DNA of 11,703 bases. Source: Actinomycetota bacterium. GTDB taxonomy: Bacteria; Actinomycetota; Actinomycetes; S36-B12; UBA10799. Location of the stretch: contig DMNR01000107.1 in the NCBI GenBank assembly GCA_003452655.1, positions 19,403 through 31,105 of the forward strand, in the 5' to 3' direction. Position numbers and translations under genes: made by a program. The notes below the pieces were generated by a model that saw only the letters and a program-made list of their open reading frames with translations, did no database searches and was not told the origin of the DNA. Shown here piece after piece: positions 1-6,387 of the stretch (positions are counted from its first letter, which is position 1; each line of letters opens with the position of its first letter).

Positions 1-30
1 GCCGGTGGAGAACCTGACCAGGTCGTTCAT
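1..30 (-). CDS. 5' end of an unidentified gene (10 codons, cut by window edge)
   Basis: An ATG at 30-28 on the minus strand opens a frame reading MNDLVRFSTG that runs off the left edge. A GAAGG Shine-Dalgarno-like sequence at 36-40 sits five bases before the ATG, which is good spacing, and the strand agrees with all other genes here. Ten residues are too few to assign a function. Its position beyond the inverted repeat at 83-146 suggests a separate transcription unit from the secreted-protein gene. The call rests only on the start codon and ribosome site and could be chance. Confidence 0.4.
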   Translation of the reverse strand, partial: MNDLVRFSTG

Positions 31-82
31 AGGAACCTTCGCACACTGCGTGGCGAGCCCAAGTCCGACTTTCCCGGCTCAC

Positions 83-146
83 AACGAAATGTGGGGCTCT
101 ACTCCCCGCGACAAAAGCGGCGGGAGGCAGAGCCCCACATTTCGTT
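83..146. repeat. 18-bp perfect inverted repeat forming a long hairpin; possible bidirectional terminator
   Basis: The arms AACGAAATGTGGGGCTCT (83-100) and AGAGCCCCACATTTCGTT (129-146) are exact reverse complements. The 28 bases between them can pair further (CTCCC at 102-106 with GGGAG at 122-126), leaving a small loop around ACAAAA. The outer end is A-rich on one side and T-rich on the other, so each strand reads as a GC-rich stem followed by ATTTCGTT, an imperfect U-tract. It lies about 90 bases after the stop of the secreted-protein gene and 53 bases before the next start, as expected for a terminator serving either direction. A dispersed palindromic repeat (REP or MITE type) is the alternative. 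A smaller hairpin, GCTGTG (206-211) with CACAGC (219-224), lies nearer the stop. Confidence 0.6.
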
Positions 147-234
147 CCTCTATCAGCTACGCCCGTGACCAACGGTTTGAGACTTAGGCGTAAATCAAGT
201 CAGGCGCTGTGGCACGACACACAGCAGATCTGAC

Positions 235-825
235 TTAGCCGTTCTTGACCCAGATGTAATAGTGGGTCTGACCGGAGAAGGGCGCGGTATCTCCGCGCAT
301 GACGTCCAGCTTTACGCCCCCGTGGTTATAGCTGATCACTTCATTCTCTTCCATGTTCTCGAAGACCTCACGCTCACCTTGGGCTCCCATTTGAATGTGG
401 GCAGAAGTAAGCGTGTCTGTGAACTGAATGGTGAAGCGCTTCTTCAGCGGCCCGCCCTCCATGCTCATCAGCATTCTGTTGACACCCTTTTCGTACTTCT
501 TTGTGCTGACCATCTTCCACCAAGCCTTCGCCTCACCAACACCGAGAACTTCGGTGCCTCCGGGCGCTGACACGACCAGCCCGCCCTTATCAGGAGACTC
601 ATTCGTCACCCTCGTCAAAATGCTGTCAGCCGAGGCGAACCCCGGCTTCGCACTTGCCGGAGTCATGGCAGGGGCAGGCGCAAAAGCATTTGCCGGAGCA
701 GTAGCCGGCGCAGGGGCCGCGTGATTGTCAGATGCGCTGACAGCATTTGCTGCCGGGGCGAGGACAACAGTTCCGGCAACAAAGCTGCCGACTGCAGCGA
801 TTCTTGCGATTGTTGAGATTTTCAT
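235..825 (-). CDS. Secreted protein of unknown function with Ala/Pro-rich segment
   Basis: I do not recognise this 196-residue protein. Residues 1-28 form a classical Sec signal peptide: K2 and R8, a hydrophobic core, and a likely cleavage after A26-N27-A28. Residues about 31-60 are rich in Ala and Pro and probably form an extended linker. The remainder, about 65-196, looks like one small soluble domain of mixed charge with three Trp (102, 103, 192), a Gly-Gly-rich stretch near 80-97 and an acidic run near 153-162. There is no Cys and no second membrane segment, so it is probably released or loosely wall-associated. The start at 825 is chosen over upstream in-frame starts because GAAAGGG lies seven bases before this ATG and the signal peptide begins there. 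It is separated from ogt by 209 bases and is probably transcribed on its own. Confidence 0.8.
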   Translation of the reverse strand: MKISTIARIAAVGSFVAGTVVLAPAANAVSASDNHAAPAPATAPANAFAPAPAMTPASAKPGFASADSILTRVTNESPDKGGLVVSAPGGTEVLGVGEAKAWWKMVSTKKYEKGVNRMLMSMEGGPLKKRFTIQFTDTLTSAHIQMGAQGEREVFENMEENEVISYNHGGVKLDVMRGDTAPFSGQTHYYIWVKNG

Positions 826-908
826 GACGAGACCCTTTCGGACGGTTGGCGAGCTAACGACGTAGGCAGAATTCCCCCAGCAACACCGTGAGAAACGCGG
901 ATCTCTAT

Positions 909-920
909 TGCACCGGTGCA
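909..920. promoter_or_regulatory. 12-bp palindrome TGCACCGGTGCA upstream of the secreted-protein gene
   Basis: TGCACCGGTGCA is a perfect palindrome about 85 bases before the start of the secreted-protein gene, in the 209-base gap after ogt. Position and symmetry fit an operator for a dimeric regulator, but I recognise no known consensus and found no convincing -35/-10 pair beside it. Chance occurrence is possible in GC-rich DNA. Confidence 0.2.
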
Positions 921-1034
921 CACCACACCAGATGCCTCACCGGGCTAGGACATGGGTCGAGAACCCCCAATTTTCAGCGCTATCCCGGAATCGAACTTCA
1001 TCCCGCCGTACAGGTAACGCCACCGAAAATCGCC

Positions 1035-1571
1035 CTAACGCAACTCTTGCTGAGGGGCTTCGAGTTCCAAGAGTTGGACCTTGCGGTCGATTCCTCCCCC
1101 GTACCCGGTCAGTGAACCGTTCGACCCGATGACTCGGTGGCACGGAATCATGATGGCAATTGGGTTGTAGTGATTCGCCATCCCGACCGCACGACTTGCA
1201 GCCGGATTCCCCACGGCGGCCGCGACCTCGCCGTACGTCGCTGTGTGCCCAAATGGAATTGCACACAGCGCGGCCCACACCTTCATCCGAAACTCTGTGC
1301 CAGATGGCGCCAACGGAACAGTGAACGCGTCACGCTTACCAGCGAAGTACTCATTGAGCTGGGTCCGTGCCTCTTTGAAGGCACGGCGATCATGCTTCCA
1401 GCCATCGCCGATCTCGGGTTTGGTGTCTTCGTGTGACTCCATCGAAAGGTGGGTGAGGACTTCCCCGTCGCCAACTAGCGTGAGCCGCCCAATGGGACTG
1501 GAGATTGTCGTATAACGAATCGGTGCGTCATCGACTAGATCGACGAAGCGAACATTCTCAAGGATTGCCAT
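1035..1571 (-). CDS. ogt: Methylated-DNA--[protein]-cysteine S-methyltransferase (O6-alkylguanine repair)
   Basis: This 178-residue protein moves the alkyl group from O6-alkylguanine (and O4-alkylthymine) in DNA onto its own cysteine in a suicide reaction. The active-site motif PCHR is intact with C144, within IPCHRVIGSNG. The DNA-binding helix-turn-helix is visible at ATYGEVA (111-117), and SRAVG (126-130) carries the arginine that replaces the flipped base. The length is usual for Ogt-type enzymes, with an N-terminal domain of about 90 residues. The ATG at 1571 shares one base with the TGA of the upstream Ada-AlkA gene (TGATG), and GAAAGGG lies eight bases before it, so translation is probably coupled. 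Longer in-frame starts would run deep into the upstream gene. M. tuberculosis has the same alkA-ogt order (Rv1317c-Rv1316c). Expression probably follows the Ada domain upstream. Confidence 0.95.
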   Translation of the reverse strand: MAILENVRFVDLVDDAPIRYTTISSPIGRLTLVGDGEVLTHLSMESHEDTKPEIGDGWKHDRRAFKEARTQLNEYFAGKRDAFTVPLAPSGTEFRMKVWAALCAIPFGHTATYGEVAAAVGNPAASRAVGMANHYNPIAIMIPCHRVIGSNGSLTGYGGGIDRKVQLLELEAPQQELR

Positions 1572-3124
1572 CAGTTGCGCCCTTTCTGCTTGCCGGTCTG
1601 AGGTACGCCAGAATCCTGGCGCGCCGGAGCATCCAAGAACGCCCATAGATGATGCGTTGTGTATGACCGCCAGGGTCGCCAGGCCTGTGAGTAACTTTCC
1701 AACGATCGTGGATCACCCGGTAGGCCAAGCTTCACCATCGCCTTCTGAATGCCAAGATCGGTGGGGAGGAAGACATCAGGGTCGCCGAGCCCGCGCATCC
1801 GAACAGCGGCGACCGTCCACGGACCGATCCCGTGCAAGGCGAGCAAGTCGCGTTCAACCGTCTCCCAATCCGAACCTGGGCTCAGGATGATCGAATCGTC
1901 AGCAAGTGCCGTTGCCAGCGCCTTGATCGCCTTCTTGCGCGACACTGGCATGGCGAAATCAGCGGGATCCGCCTCGGCAAGCACTGCAGGGGTGGGAAAT
2001 GTCCGGGTAACGGATCCCACGGGGAACTTGAGCAGCTCACCGTGTCGGGCGACCAGGCGCCCCGCGACCGTCTTTGCCCCAGTGGTGCTGACTTGCTGGC
2101 CGATGACGACCCTGAACGCCACTTCGTTCGGGTCAGTACTGCCAGGCATCCGATGTCCCGGACTCGCAGTGACGAGTGGTCGCAGTAGCGGATCGGTGGC
2201 GAGCTGTTCGTCGATAGCAATGGGGTCAGAATCCAGGTCAAGCATGCGTCGGCAACGCTGCACGGCGGCAGTGAGATCACGCAGGTCGTCGAGCCAGAGT
2301 TCACATTCGACGTATCCCGACGTCGCGGTCTTCCGGATTGTTGATCCTGCTACCGACAGCGAGGCAACACCCGCGCCATGCGGCAGGATCAGCGAACGCG
2401 AGTACACGCCCTCGCGGTACTCCTCGATGCCGTCAACAGCGCGATGCCCAAGAAAGTCCAAGGTCGCGCGCACGTTCATTGGCTCACGGTAGGCGAGCCG
2501 GAGTTTGATCGAGCCAGGCGATCTGTCTGTGATAGCTGTAATGCTCGACCGGGTCGCGCTCGCTCTGAGCTGACTCGGCGTTGCGGCGAAGACCTCCCGA
2601 ATCGCGTCGTTGAACTGACGAATACTTGAGAAGCCAGCGGCGAATGCGACTTCGCTGATTGGTATTGGAGACGTCTCAAGTAGGAGTCGCGCAGTTCGGG
2701 CGCGTTGGGCCCTTGCCAAACCCAGTGGTCCTACCCCGACCTCCGCGATGAGTTGGCGATTGAGCTGGCGTTCGCTATACCCAACCGCCGCTGCCAGTCC
2801 CCCGACGCCGTGGCGGTCAATCGTCCCATCAGCAATGAGGCGCATTGCTCGACCCACAAGGTCGCGCCGGATGTTCCATTCCGGCGAACCGGGCGATGCA
2901 TCTGGGCGACACCTCTTACATGCCCTGAAGCCGGCCTCTTGCGCCGCGGCCGCAGTTCGGTAGTAGGTCAAGTTCGTCTTCTTCGGGGTAATCGCCGGAC
3001 AACTCGGGCGGCAATAGATCCCGGTCGAGGAGACGCCGGAGAAGAAGATCCCGTCGAAGCGAGCGTCCTTGCCACGAACAGCTCGGTAGCACGCTTCGTT
3101 GTCCAAGGGGTCCGTGCTGCTCAC
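1571..3124 (-). CDS. alkA: Ada-AlkA fusion: methylphosphotriester sensor, AraC-type HTH and 3-methyladenine DNA glycosylase
   Basis: Three modules are fused in 517 residues. Residues about 10-75 are the Ada zinc domain, which takes methyl groups from phosphotriesters; the four cysteines of CRPSC and CKRC are present. Residues about 83-190 form an AraC-type double helix-turn-helix that activates adaptive-response genes. Residues about 205-315 are AlkA N-terminal-like, followed by a helix-hairpin-helix glycosylase domain with LHGIGPW (430-436) and FLPTD, whose Asp (about 456) matches the catalytic Asp238 of E. coli AlkA. I chose the GTG at 3124 because it numbers the zinc cysteines C38, C42, C69 and C72, exactly as in E. 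coli Ada. A GTG at 3142 and a TTG at 3187 are alternatives; the latter would overlap the upstream gene. The E. coli Ada methyltransferase half is here a separate gene, ogt, directly downstream. Self-induction of this operon is expected from the family but not shown. Confidence 0.93.
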   Translation of the reverse strand: MSSTDPLDNEACYRAVRGKDARFDGIFFSGVSSTGIYCRPSCPAITPKKTNLTYYRTAAAAQEAGFRACKRCRPDASPGSPEWNIRRDLVGRAMRLIADGTIDRHGVGGLAAAVGYSERQLNRQLIAEVGVGPLGLARAQRARTARLLLETSPIPISEVAFAAGFSSIRQFNDAIREVFAATPSQLRASATRSSITAITDRSPGSIKLRLAYREPMNVRATLDFLGHRAVDGIEEYREGVYSRSLILPHGAGVASLSVAGSTIRKTATSGYVECELWLDDLRDLTAAVQRCRRMLDLDSDPIAIDEQLATDPLLRPLVTASPGHRMPGSTDPNEVAFRVVIGQQVSTTGAKTVAGRLVARHGELLKFPVGSVTRTFPTPAVLAEADPADFAMPVSRKKAIKALATALADDSIILSPGSDWETVERDLLALHGIGPWTVAAVRMRGLGDPDVFLPTDLGIQKAMVKLGLPGDPRSLESYSQAWRPWRSYTTHHLWAFLDAPARQDSGVPQTGKQKGRN

Positions 3125-3156
3125 CTGAGCACTGTGCCTCACTTCGCAGGAAATGA

Positions 3157-4845
3157 CTAGCGGAAATCGGACGTCGCGACGAGCCAATCGTGAACCAGCG
3201 GAACCACCGAAGCACCCTCACCAGTCGCGGAAGCGACGCGCTTCATCGACCCAGCCCTCACGTCTCCAACCGCGAACAATCCCGGAGCACTTGTCGCAAG
3301 GTTCTCCGGCGGCAATCCATCGACCCAGAACTCCTGTGGAACGTCGCGTCCGGTGAGGATGAAACCCTTCTCATCGCGACACACTGACTCCGGCAGCCAA
3401 TCGGTGTGCGTCACCGCTCCGAGCAGCAGGAACAGGCCCTGGGCATCGTGGCGAGCCACGGAGCCATCAATGAGGTTTTTCACGTCGACGTATTGCAGCC
3501 AACCATCTCCGCCACCATCCACGATCGCCGAGGACGGTTGAACGCGAATGCGCGCACTGTGGGCGATCTCCTCAATCAGGTACTGAGACATCGTGTCGGA
3601 CAGACCGCTGCGTCGGATCATGATCGTCACTTGCGCGGCGAACTTTGCAAGGTGAAGCGCAGCCTGACCAGCGGAATTCCCGCCCCCTACGACGATGACG
3701 TGGGAGTCGGCCATTTCGCGAGCCGCCGTCATCGCGCTGCCGTAGTAGACACCACGCCCGGCTAGCTCCTCCACGGACGGAACGCCGAGGCGTCGGTACG
3801 CCACCCCCGACGCCAAGACCACTGCCCGAGCTTGAACTTCTCCGCGATCAGACGCAATCGTCCAAAGGCGACTGTCAGCGTCGCAGCTCAACCCCGTAGC
3901 CGTAGTGCCACTGAAGAAGCCGGCCCCGAATCGGACGGCCTGCTGATTCGCCCGTTGCGCCAAGCGCATTCCGGATACCCCCCGTGGGAACCCGAGATAG
4001 TTACGGATCATGGAGCTTGTACCAGCCTGCCCGCCAATTGCATCGGCCTCAATAGCAAGTGTTGTGAGACCTTCGGACGCGCCATAGACGGCGGCGGCAA
4101 GTCCTGCCGGACCTGCACCAATGATCACGAGGTCAACAACAGTCCCAGGCGGCAGGTCTTCTGGGCGACTCGATAAATACGTCGCCACTTCGGCTGCGGA
4201 CTTTGGTGAGATCAGCAATTCGCGCACTGGAGCGCTGACGACAGGCAGCGTTCCCGGTTCGCTATGTCGGAGCTGGTACTCACTCAAGATTTGGCGACCG
4301 ACTTCACTATCAGGTGTATGCATTCCGTGTGGCAGTCCAGCGCGGGCAACGAGGTCGCGTATAGCCATCGTCAGCGGTTCCTTACCGGTGGCAACGATCT
4401 GCACCATCTCCACCTCGGGCGCTGCAATGGTGGACGTCCACTCAGACAGCATCTCTGTGATGGCTGTGTGGAACTCCTCATCACGTGGTCCCTGCGGCAT
4501 GAGGAGGTAAGCGTCGAGTAGTCCAGTTGCCATGACGGGGCGGATCGTCGGGGCATCCACGAGGAAGCGGTCGCGGTGGGCAATAACCAGGCGCCGAGCT
4601 GTCGGGACCGTGGCGCGCAGTGCAGAGATTCCTTCCAACGCAGTGGAATCCGGAAGTTGAACATCGACCACAAAGAGCGCTATCTCGCGGCCAGACTGCG
4701 CCAATTCTGCCGAGATCGCGACGGCTTTCTCGGAGCTCAGCGCAGGGACGAGTTCATAGTCGCGAACATAGCGGCCGAACTCGTCAAGCAGGAAGTCGGT
4801 TCGGTCTCCCGAAACCAACATGATGACTGGAGCGATGGATGCCAT
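3157..4845 (-). CDS. Fused receiver-like / thioredoxin-reductase-like FAD oxidoreductase lacking the CxxC pair
   Basis: In this 562-residue flavoprotein, residues about 6-135 have a response-regulator fold pattern. The phospho-acceptor position is D61 (FVVDVQLPD), but the conserved lysine before Pro is Met (LLMPQ, 114-118), so normal phospho-signalling is doubtful. Residues about 145-225 resemble a thioredoxin/glutaredoxin-like insert without an active-site CxxC. Residues about 235-562 are thioredoxin-reductase-like: FAD site GAGPAG (243-248), NADPH site GGGNSAG (387-393) and the second FAD motif GLFAVGDVR (522-530). The usual CATC redox pair is replaced by YYGSAM around 367-372, so it cannot reduce thioredoxin in the classical way. 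The family is known as fused response regulator/thioredoxin-disulfide reductase; substrates are largely unknown. It starts nine bases after the P450 stop without a clear ribosome site, suggesting translational coupling, and is cytosolic. Supplying electrons to the P450 is an inference. Confidence 0.88.
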   Translation of the reverse strand: MASIAPVIMLVSGDRTDFLLDEFGRYVRDYELVPALSSEKAVAISAELAQSGREIALFVVDVQLPDSTALEGISALRATVPTARRLVIAHRDRFLVDAPTIRPVMATGLLDAYLLMPQGPRDEEFHTAITEMLSEWTSTIAAPEVEMVQIVATGKEPLTMAIRDLVARAGLPHGMHTPDSEVGRQILSEYQLRHSEPGTLPVVSAPVRELLISPKSAAEVATYLSSRPEDLPPGTVVDLVIIGAGPAGLAAAVYGASEGLTTLAIEADAIGGQAGTSSMIRNYLGFPRGVSGMRLAQRANQQAVRFGAGFFSGTTATGLSCDADSRLWTIASDRGEVQARAVVLASGVAYRRLGVPSVEELAGRGVYYGSAMTAAREMADSHVIVVGGGNSAGQAALHLAKFAAQVTIMIRRSGLSDTMSQYLIEEIAHSARIRVQPSSAIVDGGGDGWLQYVDVKNLIDGSVARHDAQGLFLLLGAVTHTDWLPESVCRDEKGFILTGRDVPQEFWVDGLPPENLATSAPGLFAVGDVRAGSMKRVASATGEGASVVPLVHDWLVATSDFR

Positions 4846-4854
4846 GCGCCGATC

Positions 4855-6348
4855 TTAGTTGGCGAAGCGCGGCCGCAGCCGAGCCGGAATTCCATTGCCG
4901 GGGCGCAACGTAATCGCGGGAACAGCAATGACGTCTCTTGGGGCAGTCGCTACAACATCCCAACTGCGACCGAGCATTGCCAATGCCAAGGTCGCTTCGG
5001 CAAGCGCGAAGCGGTCGCCGACACATCGTCGCGAGGCGAATCCGAATGGAAACCACGCCGCGCGAGGTTGACCGGGCGCCTTCTCGTCAAAATCGCCAGC
5101 ATCGTTCAACCATCGCTGGGGAAAGAAAGCCTTCGCATCTACCCAGAATCGAGGGTCGCGTTGCATGAAGTACTGAGAGGCAAACAGGGTCGAACCTTTC
5201 GGAATCTCGTACCCCGCCAAGGTGATGTCCTCGCTGAGTCGTCGCGAGATGATCCAGGCCGGTGGGTTAAGCCTCATCGATTCGGCGACTACCGCGCGAG
5301 TGCGCGGCAGCTTCGCCACGTCGTCGATACAGAGGTCTCGATCTGCACCCACCTCGGCCCATTCCTGCGCCACCCAAGCATGTGCGTCCCGGCTGCGACT
5401 CAACTCAAGCCAGGTCCATGACAACGCATTTGCCGTCGTCTCGTGACCGGCGAGGACGAGAGTCATGACCTCATCTCGGAGCTCATTGATACTCAACCCT
5501 TGGCCAGTCTCTGGGTCACGTGCCTGAATCAAGACGGCGAGCATGTCGTCGAGCTGATCACCTGCTCGTAGCTGCGCCTGCTTCGCAGCGATCATTCGTG
5601 CGACCACGGCGTCGAGCCGCTCAACGGATTCGACGAGGCGCCGACGTGCCGGGGTCGGGAGTCGCATCATCAAGATTCCTACCGGGGAGAGCATCTGACC
5701 AAATCGGCCTAAGACCTCGGAAAGGGCTTTCGAAATCTCCTCGGTGTCGCCGGTGAGATCAGCACCAAAGAGTGTGCGGCCGACGATGTCGAGCGTGAGG
5801 TCCGACATCTCCTCGGATACCAGGATCGCGGTGTCGCCAGTGGCGACGCGGTCGCGCCAACGTTCCGATAGCCGCTGCGTCGCAGACACCATCTGATCGC
5901 CGTAGGTTGCGATTCGCTTGGGGCTAAATGCGGGCTGAACGAGGGTCCGGTTCCGACGGTGCTCCGGCTCCTCTGAGGTGAGGATTCCGTTCCCGAGAAT
6001 CGGACGCGTCGCCTGCAGCGCCATCGATCTGCGGGTTGAACCATCAAGCTTGGCGAAGACCTCCCACACCAAGTCGGGATCGGAAAGTGCATAGAGGTTT
6101 TCAGGACCAACTCGCGCGTACGAGATCGGCTTGGTCGAAAACATCTGGCCCATGAAGTCCAGTGTCGCGATCCGACCCGCAACCGCCGAAGTCACGATCT
6201 TGCGACGCGATGGCCCTGGTGGACGCCGAACACCCTTGGGTTGTGTAACGCGAAGCGCAGACATTGCCCGGCGCGTTAACGCCAATCGTTGCTCGATCGA
6301 CAGCATCTGATCATCGGGTATGACCTGGGCTTTCGAGGCGGTCGTCAC
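4855..6348 (-). CDS. Cytochrome P450 monooxygenase
   Basis: This is a complete soluble P450 of about 497 residues. The key motifs are the N-terminal PPGP (43-46), HRRNR in the C helix (130-134), AGHETT in the oxygen-binding I helix (300-305), the ExxR salt bridge ESMR (356-359), and the haem loop FGFASRRCVG with the iron-ligating Cys at 442. In that loop the usual fourth Gly of FGxGxRxCxG is Ala. No membrane anchor is visible. It should insert one oxygen atom into an organic substrate using electrons from a reductase chain; the sequence does not reveal the substrate. The start is uncertain: GTG 6348 (used here because a promoter-like pair sits just upstream), GTG 6351, ATG 6306 and TTG 6384 are all possible, and none has a good Shine-Dalgarno site. 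No ferredoxin gene is near. The next gene, nine bases downstream, is an NADPH-type flavoprotein. Confidence 0.93.
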   Translation of the reverse strand: MTTASKAQVIPDDQMLSIEQRLALTRRAMSALRVTQPKGVRRPPGPSRRKIVTSAVAGRIATLDFMGQMFSTKPISYARVGPENLYALSDPDLVWEVFAKLDGSTRRSMALQATRPILGNGILTSEEPEHRRNRTLVQPAFSPKRIATYGDQMVSATQRLSERWRDRVATGDTAILVSEEMSDLTLDIVGRTLFGADLTGDTEEISKALSEVLGRFGQMLSPVGILMMRLPTPARRRLVESVERLDAVVARMIAAKQAQLRAGDQLDDMLAVLIQARDPETGQGLSINELRDEVMTLVLAGHETTANALSWTWLELSRSRDAHAWVAQEWAEVGADRDLCIDDVAKLPRTRAVVAESMRLNPPAWIISRRLSEDITLAGYEIPKGSTLFASQYFMQRDPRFWVDAKAFFPQRWLNDAGDFDEKAPGQPRAAWFPFGFASRRCVGDRFALAEATLALAMLGRSWDVVATAPRDVIAVPAITLRPGNGIPARLRPRFAN

Positions 6349-6354
6349 CACGTA

Positions 6355-6384
6355 AGTATCAGCGCATTCCGGTGCGTTCGACAA
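6355..6384 (-). promoter_or_regulatory. Possible promoter for the P450 to ogt unit (leaderless start)
   Basis: On the minus strand TTGTCG (6384-6379) is followed after 18 bases by GATACT (6360-6355), then six bases later by a GTG codon at 6348. The last distance would place the transcription start at or next to the start codon, giving a leaderless mRNA, which is common in actinobacteria and would explain the missing ribosome site. The -35 match is moderate and the -10 matches four of six positions. It overlaps the end of the chitinase gene region by only a few bases. This is an inference from spacing. Confidence 0.3.
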
Positions 6385-6387
6385 GGA

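Noticed and set aside
5..187. Plus-strand frame of 60 codons at the left edge
   Set aside because: It runs through both arms of the inverted repeat, starts with GTG without a ribosome site and has no recognisable features.
987..996. GTTCGATTCC on the minus strand, resembling a tRNA T-loop
   Set aside because: The flanking bases do not form the five-pair T stem and no acceptor or anticodon arm can be built around it.
1749..2492. Plus-strand open frame of 247 codons
   Set aside because: Antisense to the glycosylase half of the Ada-AlkA gene, with Ser/Arg-rich low-complexity composition and no domain.
4576..5421. Plus-strand open frame of 281 codons
   Set aside because: It lies across the P450 and flavoprotein genes, is Arg/Ser-rich without any recognisable motif, and is explained as a GC-rich shadow.
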